From: Spirosoma validum
Lineage (GTDB): Bacteria; Bacteroidota; Bacteroidia; Cytophagales; Spirosomataceae
Assembly: GCF_014699035.1 (NCBI RefSeq)
Contig: NZ_JACXAA010000001.1
Span: 868,001-932,000 of the forward strand
DNA: 64,000 nt
Direction of reading: 5' to 3'
A model generated the notes under the pieces. That model did no database searches. It had not been told where the DNA came from and worked only from the letters and a program-made list of their open reading frames with translations. The position numbers and the translations under genes are program-made. The first letter of the stretch is position 1. Every line of letters begins with the position of its first letter. Shown in pieces: positions 30,263 to 39,546 of the stretch.

Positions 30263-31435
30263 ATGATTTCTCTCAAAACACTCAATACACCACCTGACGA
30301 ACAACTCCAAAATCTCGGCTGGGATTGGATGCTGGGTCAGGATACACTACCCTACCTGACGAATGAAGTTGTCGTACTACGCGCCGATGAAGCCGATGCT
30401 TACTACGAAGCGGCTAATGAATTATTTGAGATGTTTGTAGCCGCCGGACAGCACATTATCGACGAAAATCGATTTGCGGAACTAGGGATCCCGGCCAATC
30501 TTGTTGAGCTTATCAAATTATCGTGGGACGACGACCGGAATATTCATCTGTACGGACGCTTTGATCTGGCTGGTGGTATTGATGGCAAACCGATTAAGCT
30601 TATCGAGTTTAATGCTGATACGGCCACCTGCCTGCCTGAAACAGCTGTAGTCCAATATGCACACCTCAAAGCCAACGGCTTTGATGAGAGTCATCAGTTC
30701 AACGCCGTGTTTGAAACGTTGACAGGACAATTTGAAGAACTTCTCGCGATGAATCCCGACTTACAGCCAACATTGTTGCTGTCGGCTATGCGCGATTTTC
30801 CGGAAGATGATGCCAACGTAATGCTACTCGGCGAAGCCGCTCGGGAAGCAGACTTTGAAATCGAATTTGATTTCGTAGACAATGTTGAATTCTCGGCAGA
30901 CGAAGGCATTTTCTGGCAGAATCCTAAAGACGGACAGTTCGAAAAATTAGACTTCTGGTTTAAGCTGGTGCCTTGGGAATCCATTGCCGAAGATGAGCCG
31001 GAACTCCTGAAAATTCTGACGGAGATTGTACGTAAACGCCTGGCTGTCATTCTAAATCCAGCCTATACGCTACTGTTCCAGTCAAAATACATTCTCAAAA
31101 TTCTGTGGGAGCTTTACCCAAATCACCCCTTGTTGCTCGAAGCTGACACCCAGCCATTAAGTGGCAAAGCCTGCGTAGAAAAAGTGTTATTCGGGCGAGA
31201 AGGGGCGAACGTTCGTATTTTAAACGCCGATGGTAGCGAACGCCAGGCTGTAGACGGTGACTATAACGCGTATCCGAAAATTTATCAGGAATATGTTGAG
31301 TTTCCTAAGGATTCAACTGGGCATTCGTATCAGGCCGGAGTATTCTACGCTGGCGAAGCCTGTGGATTAGGGTTCCGGCGAGGTGGCCTGATTCTGGACA
31401 ATACGGCGGGCTTTGTCGGGCATGTTATTGACTAA
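30263..31435 (+). CDS. Glutathionylspermidine synthase-like ATP-grasp protein
   Basis: The 390-residue protein matches the glutathionylspermidine synthase C-terminal-like family: LIEFNADTATCLPETAVVQ, a central FKLVPWE segment, ILNPAYTLLFQSKYILKIL, and the ending YQAGVFYAGEACGLGFRRGGLILDNTAGFVGHVI. The pre-ATP-grasp and ATP-grasp folds ligate an amine to a peptide carboxylate. It lacks the amidase domain of E. coli Gss. True substrates in Bacteroidota are not established, and glutathione-spermidine is only the name-giving reaction. No polyamine genes are nearby. The ATG at 30263 gives the usual length. Confidence 0.85.
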   Translation: MISLKTLNTPPDEQLQNLGWDWMLGQDTLPYLTNEVVVLRADEADAYYEAANELFEMFVAAGQHIIDENRFAELGIPANLVELIKLSWDDDRNIHLYGRFDLAGGIDGKPIKLIEFNADTATCLPETAVVQYAHLKANGFDESHQFNAVFETLTGQFEELLAMNPDLQPTLLLSAMRDFPEDDANVMLLGEAAREADFEIEFDFVDNVEFSADEGIFWQNPKDGQFEKLDFWFKLVPWESIAEDEPELLKILTEIVRKRLAVILNPAYTLLFQSKYILKILWELYPNHPLLLEADTQPLSGKACVEKVLFGREGANVRILNADGSERQAVDGDYNAYPKIYQEYVEFPKDSTGHSYQAGVFYAGEACGLGFRRGGLILDNTAGFVGHVID

Positions 31436-31706
31436 GGCTTCAGTAAACCGTTTCTCACTGACTGATTTATAAGTTAATGCCACGTCAATCCAGGTTTTAA
31501 TTTAGATTAACGTAGCATCATTTTCTTTCCTGACGCTGCCGATGGCGTTCCATAACGCGCGTTTGCTGGGCGTCATGGCGTTGCTTTTTCTTGCCTGGAG
31601 AATGCCTATTTATGAAGGCTTAATCAATACGTAACACTTTACGGTTTACTATATTGTAGCCTCTCAAAAGGTCGACAATCCTAACTCACTTCAGCAACGG
31701 AAATGC

Positions 31707-32054
31707 ATGAATAATGTCAGCCTTTACCTTCAAGCCTTCATTTACATTGCAGCGGGCCTGAATCACTTTATCAGCCCAAAAACATACCTAGCCATTATGC
31801 CGCCTTACATTCCGGCGCATAATCTAATGGTAATCCTGAGCGGAGTGGCCGAAGTTGTACTTGGCATTGGGTTATTATTTCCAGCTACGCGGTCCCTGTC
31901 GGCATGGGGACTTATTTTGTTACTTGTTGCTGTGTTTCCGGCGAACGTATACATGGCGACGTCGAGTCGTTTCCGAAAACTTCCAGCCTGGCTTCGGTGG
32001 GCACGATTACCCTTACAAGGATTTCTGATTTGGTGGGCGTATCAGTTCACGTAA
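31707..32054 (+). CDS. DoxX-like small integral membrane protein
   Basis: The 115-residue protein has about four membrane segments (LYLQAFIYIAAGLNHF; LMVILSGVAEVVLGIGLLF; SAWGLILLLVAVFPANVYM; GFLIWWAYQF). The pattern GLNHFISPKTYLAIMPPYIP with GVAEVVLGIGLL is that of DoxX-like family proteins. The function is not defined, though relatives are linked to redox or quinone systems. The gene stands alone after a 271-bp spacer and is followed by a strong terminator. Confidence 0.82.
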   Translation: MNNVSLYLQAFIYIAAGLNHFISPKTYLAIMPPYIPAHNLMVILSGVAEVVLGIGLLFPATRSLSAWGLILLLVAVFPANVYMATSSRFRKLPAWLRWARLPLQGFLIWWAYQFT

Positions 32055-32084
32055 TGAGAATTTTATGCGGTGGGGCTGAATTAC

Positions 32085-32120
32085 AAAAAGGGGTACTGAA
32101 TCGATTCAGTACCCCTTTTT
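32085..32120. terminator. Bidirectional terminator between the DoxX-like and AsmA-like genes
   Basis: A perfect 36-bp palindrome (18-bp arms, 32085-32102 and 32103-32120) begins with five A and ends with five T. It lies between the convergent stops at 32054 and 32145. Confidence 0.9.
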
Positions 32121-32144
32121 ATGCAGTTGTTACGTATCGAATAC

Positions 32145-35100
32145 TTATTCTTCGGCGGGCAACGTGTGTTGCTGGCTCAGTTTCAAATAATTCGCGTGGT
32201 ATTTTTTATTGGCTTTTACACCCACGCTAACCAATACACCACTCACAACGGATTTGATCCAGTAACCGAAAATAAATTTCCTTTGGTCGCGGTCGTAGAA
32301 GATGCGTGCATCTTTATCATTCTTTTTGTGCAGGATCTTATTAGCGGCAAAATTTTCGAATTTTATCAGCCACGAGCGTCGGGTGGTGTCCTTATGCCCA
32401 AGTAATTTGAGTTTCAGATCTTTGTAATGAAAGCGCATATTACCGACTGATGCATATCTATTACCTGCAATCTGGGCGGTTATAGGTTCAAGGTAGCCAT
32501 CTTCAAGGTCTGCGGATGCCATCGGATTTGTGATCTGGGTAAGTTCAGGCATATGCAGATCAGACGTTTTCAAGAGCATATGAAAACCAGAAAGCGAATC
32601 TCCATAAGACTCCCGGTAGTGTAATCGCTTAATGTTAAGCCCCAGCAATTTTGTGCTGGCCAGCAGCTTCAAACTATCGGTTGACTTGGTGGGCCGATTA
32701 GTAACCGTTTTTAACGTGCCATTTATTTCATGCAACGGAATGGTAGCCACTCGTCCCGTCATTTTTGAGGTTTCATGGTAATTGACCTGACTATTCACTA
32801 CGCTAACCGAATCAATACGGAACGGCACTTTGATTTTGCTGATCAGTTGGGTTGGCATCGGCTTAGTCGGCAAAACCGCTGGATCGGGCAGTCGTTTGTC
32901 GCGTGATACGTCGGTATTAATATTTTTAACTACAATATGGTTGAGGATCAAGGTCGTGTCCTTATACCAGCGATCTACTTTAATACCATTCAGCTGAGCC
33001 ATTTCGCCCTGCACAGTGATATAATCGGATTGCAGATGCGGAGGAGTCATAAATTCCTCTTTCGTGATGGTAGGGCTGATTTGAAACTTATCCAGTTGCA
33101 GCCGTTCATCTTTATGCTCCCAACTCACTTTCTCAGCCTTCACAGCCGTCGTAGCACTCTTGAAAAATAAATCCGTAATGGCCAGATTTGTATGCTCAAC
33201 AAACGTTGGCCACGCTAATTTCTGACCGGCTGTCCAATGGAAATTTGGCATGTCGATTGTGCCAGCAATCGCCTTAACCCGAAGTTCTGGAGGTGCTCCA
33301 TTTTTCTTTGACTTAAGAGCAGGGTGCAAATCCTGAAGCGTTACGTTAGCGAGCAGGTTCGTTGTTATCGACGGCTTTCCATCCTTAGTAGCTATGAGTT
33401 TACCATTCGTTAACTGAACGTTGATCGAAGGCGCTGTCGTCTTCAGTTTTGGCATGGTCAGCTTCACATCCGCCGGGCTAACACGTAGTGATGCAAACGT
33501 AGCGTCTTCGTGCTTTTTAGCATGTAAGGATTTAGCCTCCACATTAACTACAGTTTGTATCTGCGTCGAATCCTGACCTTTTTTGGTAATGAAGTTCACC
33601 CGAGCCTGCTTCACGTTCAGATCATGAAGAGCAAGATTAAGCGGAATGGCAAACGCCTTTGTTGGTTTAGTCGGTCTGGTAGATTCAGTTGAGTTTTGCT
33701 TAGCCTCTGTAACCATAGTTAGCTCCGGCCGATCAATCTGCACTGAGGTGAGGTTGATGTTTGAAAAATCGGTGGAGGGAAATGGCCCTTTAATCTGCAT
33801 TTTCGGCAACGTAACGTCCATCAATTTACCGGCGGTGTTATCAGCGTAGCGCACGTTCGTTAACGTAGTGTGCTCATGGCTGTGTAGAGACACGTTCGCT
33901 ACTTCCACCTGCTTGCCACCGGGTTGCCTGAAATACAGATTGTTGAGATTTCCCAGAAACTGCGCCCAGTGAAAAAATTTGGGATCGGTAGAGAGCTTAT
34001 TCACTTGGATACCCTGCCCCTGAAATCCAGCTAGTACGTCTTTAGGCAAAGTAGCTTTTAAGTCAAGACGCTCAGCCAACAATTTCCCAATTCGTAACTT
34101 AGGTAGCGCTCTGGGTTGCGGCTTGACAGCTGGTTCGGTAGTTGGTTCAGCGTTGGCTGATTTAGGCTTTATTTTGGCATCGACCAACAGTTCATGAACA
34201 CGTACTAAATCAATCTGAATGACTTTAGTCTGCTGCAGAATGTCCCAGCTGAAGGCTTCCCAGTAAATTTTATTAGCCGTTAAAGACGTGCCGGTAGCCA
34301 GGTTTATCGTCAACTTATCCACCCAGTTACGTCGATGCTGTCCGTCCATTCTGTAATTGGAAAGCAGCACGTTCAGGCCGCTGGATGCTACGTCCATTTC
34401 ACGAATTCGTAAATCAGAAATGGCGTGCTTAATCTTAATCAGTGAGTCACTTGCCAAAAGGTCTTTGACTAAAATCGTGGCATTCAACGACTTTAAACTC
34501 GCACTGACGGGCTTAGTACTACCCACTAATCTGTATTCACCACTTCCATTAATGATATGAAACCGATCAACCTGAAGTAGTTCGCCAAAGCTGTGTAAGG
34601 TCTGGTAGATATCCGTCTTTTTGTGCGTTACGGTATCATGATTGGCCATTACCTGTGGTTTTGATGGTGCTTTTCGGGTAGCTATCAACCTAATTTTAGG
34701 TTCAACCAGCTCGGCATCCGTAGCTACTAATCGTTTCCGAATTAACTCATCAAGGCTTATATTCTTTAGTCGTAAGGCAGGCGCGGAGAATGTCATACCT
34801 TTTCCGGCCGTTTTGCGTGAAGCAGGCCCATAAAGGACATTCTTAAAAAGTACATCCTTGTTCATCAGCGTAAATTGTTCGACGTTGATTTTGAAAAGGC
34901 TATCTTTTGAATAAAAAGCAATGTTATTCAGATTTAACCTGATGCTGTCCGTTGTCAGCAATTGCTCTTTATGCGGATCAATGTTGAGATTATAAATAGT
35001 TAAGTTAGCTTTCTGAGTACCTGCCTTCAAGGTATTCTTCGCCTGACCCGCCAGTAAAATTTCTCCATCTTTTATTTTCGTATAGCGAATTTTGACGTCT

Positions 35101-36041
35101 TTAAACAACGTTTTAATGTTTGAGTGAATCGTCGTGTCTTTTACCTGCGTTTTTTTTGCAGCCAGCGGCAATGTGAGCACTGGCCTAACGCAAATGAGCG
35201 TATCGAGCGATAGTTCGCCTTTTTGATAAATAGCCGGTAAATGTTTTGAATTGAAGAAAAACTTATCAGCTCGCAGACTCATTTCGCCCTGGGTTTCCGT
35301 AGCTGGCTTATGAAAATGAACCGAGTCTATTTCAAATAATTGCCGGTTGCTGGCGAAGCGTAAGCCTCTAAAACTGAGTATATTTTTTCCGTCCGATAAT
35401 ACCCATCGTTGCCTGCCTAAAGCCAGTTCCAGATCATCTGATCCCAGTAGATGACTATCGTTATTATCGATTTTAAGAAAATTGCGTATCGTCAGGCTAA
35501 GGTCTTTAATTACTAATGGCTCAGGGCTATTTCGTTTGAATAGCGTAAACGATGCTTCGTGAATAGCAAACGATTTAGCGTGTAAATGATCCAGCGTTTT
35601 TTGCAGATTTTCCAGAATCATGGATGTATGAAAACTGGTGTGGTTCTGACTTTTTGGATGCACTTTATAGTCGTGAATAACTATTTCGGGTTTTACGACC
35701 GAAAAACTATCAACCGATAAGCGTTTGTGGAGCAGAAGGTCGCTCCAGTTCTCAACAGACAGATAGGCTTTGGGGATTTTTATGTCGTAGTAGACGGGTG
35801 TATTAGCGGTGTCTTTTCGGGTCAATACCGAATTATCGATAACAATCTCTTTATCAGCGAACGAAAGTTTTATGTCTTTGCTATGAAACGCGTAACCACC
35901 GTCCGTTTGCTTTTCAATGGCGTATTCCAGTACATCCTTTAAATTATTTACTAAAATATAATAAAGGCCACCCGCTAACAGTAGTGGTATAGCGGCCGCG
36001 ATGAGCACTATTTTAACCCAGCTTTTTAACGTTACTTTCAT
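32145..36041 (-). CDS. Giant AsmA/TamB-like periplasmic protein with N-terminal anchor
   Basis: The 1298-residue protein starts with a cytoplasmic Lys-rich tip and one membrane segment (about 9-31, WVKIVLIAAAIPLLLAGGLYYIL). The rest is hydrophilic, with long alternating beta patterns such as LRLKNISLDELIRKRLV and repeated LxxLxV-type strands. This is the architecture of AsmA-like bridge proteins, which span the periplasm and move phospholipids to the outer membrane. The assignment rests on architecture and the N-terminal pattern (FHSKDIKLSFADKEIVIDNS), not on a specific motif. It is the last gene of a minus-strand group with a FadL-like porin, fitting a lipid-related envelope role. Confidence 0.6.
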   Translation of the reverse strand: MKVTLKSWVKIVLIAAAIPLLLAGGLYYILVNNLKDVLEYAIEKQTDGGYAFHSKDIKLSFADKEIVIDNSVLTRKDTANTPVYYDIKIPKAYLSVENWSDLLLHKRLSVDSFSVVKPEIVIHDYKVHPKSQNHTSFHTSMILENLQKTLDHLHAKSFAIHEASFTLFKRNSPEPLVIKDLSLTIRNFLKIDNNDSHLLGSDDLELALGRQRWVLSDGKNILSFRGLRFASNRQLFEIDSVHFHKPATETQGEMSLRADKFFFNSKHLPAIYQKGELSLDTLICVRPVLTLPLAAKKTQVKDTTIHSNIKTLFKDVKIRYTKIKDGEILLAGQAKNTLKAGTQKANLTIYNLNIDPHKEQLLTTDSIRLNLNNIAFYSKDSLFKINVEQFTLMNKDVLFKNVLYGPASRKTAGKGMTFSAPALRLKNISLDELIRKRLVATDAELVEPKIRLIATRKAPSKPQVMANHDTVTHKKTDIYQTLHSFGELLQVDRFHIINGSGEYRLVGSTKPVSASLKSLNATILVKDLLASDSLIKIKHAISDLRIREMDVASSGLNVLLSNYRMDGQHRRNWVDKLTINLATGTSLTANKIYWEAFSWDILQQTKVIQIDLVRVHELLVDAKIKPKSANAEPTTEPAVKPQPRALPKLRIGKLLAERLDLKATLPKDVLAGFQGQGIQVNKLSTDPKFFHWAQFLGNLNNLYFRQPGGKQVEVANVSLHSHEHTTLTNVRYADNTAGKLMDVTLPKMQIKGPFPSTDFSNINLTSVQIDRPELTMVTEAKQNSTESTRPTKPTKAFAIPLNLALHDLNVKQARVNFITKKGQDSTQIQTVVNVEAKSLHAKKHEDATFASLRVSPADVKLTMPKLKTTAPSINVQLTNGKLIATKDGKPSITTNLLANVTLQDLHPALKSKKNGAPPELRVKAIAGTIDMPNFHWTAGQKLAWPTFVEHTNLAITDLFFKSATTAVKAEKVSWEHKDERLQLDKFQISPTITKEEFMTPPHLQSDYITVQGEMAQLNGIKVDRWYKDTTLILNHIVVKNINTDVSRDKRLPDPAVLPTKPMPTQLISKIKVPFRIDSVSVVNSQVNYHETSKMTGRVATIPLHEINGTLKTVTNRPTKSTDSLKLLASTKLLGLNIKRLHYRESYGDSLSGFHMLLKTSDLHMPELTQITNPMASADLEDGYLEPITAQIAGNRYASVGNMRFHYKDLKLKLLGHKDTTRRSWLIKFENFAANKILHKKNDKDARIFYDRDQRKFIFGYWIKSVVSGVLVSVGVKANKKYHANYLKLSQQHTLPAEE

Positions 36042-36277
36042 GTTTCAAGAGATTCGATCCAGTGAGTTACTTACGAAAGCATTATTATCATATGTGTAAC
36101 TAACCTGCAAGTTAGCTAATTAAGCCATTTTATACGTGGTTTTCAGTCGATATCAGATCTCAGTAAGATGAGGAAATTACTAAGCTTCCAATACGCTTAT
36201 CTATATACGTAACAAACACATGTATGTGCCATACTGAGTTCTTTACAAAAATTAGTACTCCGGTTTATTACACTAGT

Positions 36278-37726
36278 TCAGAGGTTATGAATATAGGAAA
36301 GCAAAAGCCCGATAACCAGATGATTTGCCTTTGCTTCGACAGGATTACCTAACAGTAAATTCGATTCGTTTGGCGTATCAAAGTTAATCTCTGGCTTGTA
36401 TTGTCGGTTCGTGCCATAAGACAACAAAAGACCAGGTCGGAAACTGAATTTTGGTCGCCGAATATTAGCTCCTAGCTGTGCGTGATAGGTGTTCCAGTTT
36501 GTTGTGTAGGAGATATAGCCATCTTCATCAGCGAATGATTTTTCGTCGGCATATGAGAAGTCAGTACGTGCCGAAATATAGCCCATAACCGATGGCTTTA
36601 CCGGAAAGCTAATGCCAACAGCAACGTTCATGACGGATTTCCGGGCTTCTTTAAATTTCAATAAAGCTTGTGTGGATGCATTGGCTGACCCTGTATCAGG
36701 ACGGATAAAATAGTCGTTACGAGGCAGTAGAACGTTATAATCGTCTATTTTGGCGAAGTACTCAGCCGCTACGTAAAGCTGACTCCGTCCGAAGTCATAA
36801 CTGTAACCCGCAGCTATACTAAGGGGAGTTTTATAGTTCGTTTTAAGTTTTTCCTGCCGTGTATTCGCCAGGAAATTGACAGGATCTGACGTTGGTGTTA
36901 ACCGCAGATTAGTCACTACGTTATCGCTCATTAGCGTACCCTGACTAAAAATACGCGTTAGAGGAAACGTAACCAGCAGACCGAAATGGTGACGGGACTG
37001 GTTATACGCTACGCCCAGTTTAGGCTTCAGGCTTGCCTGCGTATAGTCTACGCGATAAACGGACTCGGTGTTTGTTAAAGGAGGAAAAATAACGTCTGAG
37101 CCACTAGGCAGGTTCTGTAGAGCCCGGCCGCTATACTCGATATCAAAGCTTTGCTTCCGAATGGGCACTTCCAGAGAGGCTCCGATAAATAGTTTCTCTG
37201 ACAATTTATACCCAGCACTAAAGGCACCTGCGATTTCGCTAACCTGATTTATTTCGCTGAATTGACCAATGTAATACTCTGAACCAGGACTATATCCATC
37301 GTTCAATACGTTCATTTGCTTGTCCTGGCGTTGGTTTGCCCGATCGTTCAGAATATGCGTATGAATCAAAGCGTAGGCCAGCACAAGGCGTTCATTATTC
37401 TTCAATTCAAAACTCCCCGAATGCATTTGGGGCGAAACGCCAGCTGATACCGACTTTAAGTCTTTCCCTTTGCCTAAGGCATCAATGATTCGATTAGACT
37501 CATACTGGTATAAACTTCCGGAAAATTCTAGAGCCGTTTTAGGTCGAACAGCCAGCAAAGCTGGATTGTAAAAAAAGACGCCACTGTCCTTCGTATCAGC
37601 AATCGTGGCGCCAGGTGTCATCAGACCACCTGGCCCATAATTAGATGACCAATAATGCGAATCCTGTGCAATAGCGTATTGAATACTTAAGCCAAATAGT
37701 ATAAATAAGGTAGTGATACGTACCAT
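36278..37726 (-). CDS. FadL/OMPP1-like outer membrane beta-barrel protein
   Basis: The 482-residue protein has a signal peptide (MVRITTLFILFGLSIQYAIA) and begins the mature part with YWSSNYGPGGLMTPGATIA followed by SGVFFYNPALLA, the N-terminal hatch pattern of FadL-type transporters for hydrophobic molecules. The rest shows alternating hydrophobic residues and aromatic girdles of a beta barrel, and ends with LLLSYIHNL. The ligand is unknown. It lies between a small membrane protein gene (71 bp upstream) and the AsmA-like gene (236 bp downstream) on one strand. Confidence 0.8.
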   Translation of the reverse strand: MVRITTLFILFGLSIQYAIAQDSHYWSSNYGPGGLMTPGATIADTKDSGVFFYNPALLAVRPKTALEFSGSLYQYESNRIIDALGKGKDLKSVSAGVSPQMHSGSFELKNNERLVLAYALIHTHILNDRANQRQDKQMNVLNDGYSPGSEYYIGQFSEINQVSEIAGAFSAGYKLSEKLFIGASLEVPIRKQSFDIEYSGRALQNLPSGSDVIFPPLTNTESVYRVDYTQASLKPKLGVAYNQSRHHFGLLVTFPLTRIFSQGTLMSDNVVTNLRLTPTSDPVNFLANTRQEKLKTNYKTPLSIAAGYSYDFGRSQLYVAAEYFAKIDDYNVLLPRNDYFIRPDTGSANASTQALLKFKEARKSVMNVAVGISFPVKPSVMGYISARTDFSYADEKSFADEDGYISYTTNWNTYHAQLGANIRRPKFSFRPGLLLSYGTNRQYKPEINFDTPNESNLLLGNPVEAKANHLVIGLLLSYIHNL

Positions 37727-37797
37727 TTAAGACGATTTTAGGTGGGGGATTTTCAACTAACTATGGCTCGTTTTTATCGAAACGAGAGCTCACGTCT

Positions 37798-38241
37798 TCA
37801 AAGAATTTTTTGAAGGCCGGGTATATTGTATAAGGCGAGTGTAAGAATAAGCCCCCAGAATACGGCGAATACGATCATCCAGAAGATTATTTTAACAGGG
37901 GGAATTTTAAACGATGTCGCAATTAGCGTTCCGCCGATAGGCGTAAAAAGAAGGGGAGTCAGGCAGGCAATACCAATTACACCAAAATTACGATACACTT
38001 TCACTGCACGACGGCTGCCTTTAGAAAAACGTTTAGGTTCTTTTTTTCTTATCTTTTGCCATCCATCCTGTATTACTTTACCCAGAAATGTAAAGAGAAC
38101 AACACTAATCATCATACCGATGATGGTGCATATCATAGTTTCCCACCAAGTCAACTTTAGAGCAATTCCCGCCAGCGGACCAAGCAGAAATTTCAGCATA
38201 GAAGGCAGGATTACGGAAATGTATTTACCATATTCATTCAT
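37798..38241 (-). CDS. Small integral membrane protein of unknown function
   Basis: The 147-residue protein has four hydrophobic segments: about 7-27 (VILPSMLKFLLGPLAGIAL), 35-55 (MICTIIGMMISVVLFTFLG), 88-110 (FGVIGIACLTPLLFTPIGGTLI) and 118-140. A basic loop (RKKEPKRFSKGSRRAVK) joins the second and third. The GPLAGIAL and TPLLFTPIGGTL pattern is weakly like small multidrug export proteins, but I would not name it so. It is first in the minus-strand envelope group. Confidence 0.65.
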   Translation of the reverse strand: MNEYGKYISVILPSMLKFLLGPLAGIALKLTWWETMICTIIGMMISVVLFTFLGKVIQDGWQKIRKKEPKRFSKGSRRAVKVYRNFGVIGIACLTPLLFTPIGGTLIATSFKIPPVKIIFWMIVFAVFWGLILTLALYNIPGLQKIL

Positions 38242-38687
38242 AGGGAGGGGAGTGTTTTAAATCAAGACGGGAAATTAACATATTTAACTAAGTATTTCCA
38301 AATTGCCGATTTAGAACCAGGAAAAGCAGGTTCTCTCGGAATTGACTTTACTATATTTCCAAAAATAACGCCCGTATTTGAGAAGTAATCCAGATCATAG
38401 GCTAAACATTGTTAGAGGTTTTATCAAAAGGCTACACTAGTAACTTTTTATGCTTTTCCGTAAGGTATTGTTTTCTAAAAAACACACTTGACGATTACAA
38501 TACCCTAAGCAGCCAAAAACAAAAGCGTTTCTTCAAAGATTTACTTAATGTTGGTTACCTAAGTTATATAATTCTGCCTTCCTTGTCGTTAAATGTATAT
38601 CAAGCAATGATAGGATTATCCTGAAAGTCTGGTCAAGGAGTTAATTAAGATTCTATAGTACTCAATTAAGCCTATGGATTGCTTAAC

Positions 38688-38707
38688 TTATTGACGTCAA
38701 TCAATAA
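38688..38707. promoter_or_regulatory. Candidate TetR operator
   Basis: Two overlapping palindromes coincide: the 12-bp ATTGACGTCAAT (38690-38701) and arms TTATTGA/TCAATAA (38688-38694 and 38701-38707). It lies 65 bp upstream of the TetR ATG, the normal place for an autoregulatory operator. This is an inference from symmetry and position. Confidence 0.4.
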
Positions 38708-38745
38708 AAGTTCATTAAAGTGACTTTCACGAATAATTATAGTCA

Positions 38746-38756
38746 AAGGAGGTGAC
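38746..38756 (+). promoter_or_regulatory. Unusually strong Shine-Dalgarno-like sequence before the TetR gene
   Basis: CAAAGGAGGTG and the following A include the full complement of the 16S rRNA 3' end. Such sites are rare before Bacteroidota genes. The spacing to the first ATG (38773) is about 17-20 nt, longer than optimal, and an in-frame stop excludes a closer start. Confidence 0.45.
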
Positions 38757-38772
38757 ATCTATTTGAATTATA

Positions 38773-39465
38773 ATGTGTGCAGTAATTATGGAAAAAGACG
38801 ATAAGATACGCCGGAACCGTGCAAAGACTACTCAGCGAATTGTTGAAGCCTTAGAGGATGTAATTGCAGAACGTGGTTTGGAAGGTGTCGGCGTAAACCG
38901 CGTGGCAGAAAAGGCTAACGTCAGCAAAGTTTTGATCTACCGGTATTTTGGTGGCATGGAGGGGTTGCTGGAATATTACGTGAAAATGGGGAAGCTATTT
39001 CCAGTTTTCACACCTGCTCTCCTTGATCAAATCCGGCCGCTACACGAATCAGATGTCGCCAGAATTTGGTATCGCCAGGTCATTCAAACGTATCGGTATT
39101 TCCGCACGTTCAAAACAGCCCGGGAGGTGTTAAAAGCCAGTGTTATCGAAAATGATTCCATCGCAGAAACGACAGCCAAAGCGCAGGATGAAGAGATGAC
39201 GCGACTTGTCAGTCAGCTTTCTTTCACGAAAGGTGCAGACACACAAGCCATTTCAGCCGTAATACTTGGTGCAATGACATATTTGACCATTATGGCACAA
39301 AATGACCGCACCATGATCAGCATTGATCTGCGCAGTGAAGAAGGCTGGGAACGCATTGAGAATGCCGTTAAAACAATTTATATTGCCTTAAATAAAATGG
39401 CAATCACGTCAAAAGACGTTCAACTAGAGCTTCAGGCTACGCATTTACCAGCAGCACAATGGTAA
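38773..39465 (+). CDS. TetR/AcrR family transcriptional regulator
   Basis: The 230-residue protein has the N-terminal helix-turn-helix of TetR repressors: TTQRIVEALEDVIAERGLEGVGVNRVAEKANVSKVLIYRYFG, residues about 19-60. The C-terminal ligand-binding part is all helical. Either ATG at 38773 or ATG at 38788 can start it; the second gives MEKDDKIRRN, a more usual N terminus. Its target may be itself or the divergent envelope group (small membrane protein, FadL-like porin, AsmA-like protein), since a palindromic site lies in the shared 531-bp gap. The ligand is unknown. Confidence 0.88.
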   Translation: MCAVIMEKDDKIRRNRAKTTQRIVEALEDVIAERGLEGVGVNRVAEKANVSKVLIYRYFGGMEGLLEYYVKMGKLFPVFTPALLDQIRPLHESDVARIWYRQVIQTYRYFRTFKTAREVLKASVIENDSIAETTAKAQDEEMTRLVSQLSFTKGADTQAISAVILGAMTYLTIMAQNDRTMISIDLRSEEGWERIENAVKTIYIALNKMAITSKDVQLELQATHLPAAQW

Positions 39466-39546
39466 AAATAGATATAAGTCATTTACACGAAGGGGCAGAT
39501 AAGAATCTTATCTGCCCCTTCGTGTAAATGACTTATATCTATTTTT
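39464..39546. terminator. Perfect 41-bp inverted repeat between tetR and the GH65 gene
   Basis: Arms 39464-39504 and 39506-39546 are perfectly complementary over 41 bp around one central base. The outer ends are A5 and T5, and the outermost bases lie inside the stop codons of both convergent genes. It must act as a bidirectional terminator, but the length and perfection exceed those of the other terminators in the window. Confidence 0.93.

Larger units (their letters stand above)
38242..38772. other. AT-rich regulatory gap upstream of the TetR gene
   Basis: This 531-bp divergent spacer is clearly more AT-rich than its surroundings. It contains a palindromic site at 38688-38707 and a perfect anti-16S match at 38746-38756 close to the TetR start. 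A TTG-started frame of 71 codons (38409-38624) is present but has no family resemblance and no supporting signal. Confidence 0.5.

Noticed and set aside
31436..31706. Possible short basic protein on the minus strand (frame with KKKQRHDAQQTRVMERHRQR)
   Set aside because: No start codon or complete frame of useful length supports it, and the composition is low complexity. I treat the gap as non-coding.
38409..38624. Open frame of 71 codons in the AT-rich gap before the TetR gene
   Set aside because: It starts with TTG, has no family resemblance, no ribosome-binding or promoter signal, and lies in AT-rich DNA where long frames occur by chance or as decay remnants.
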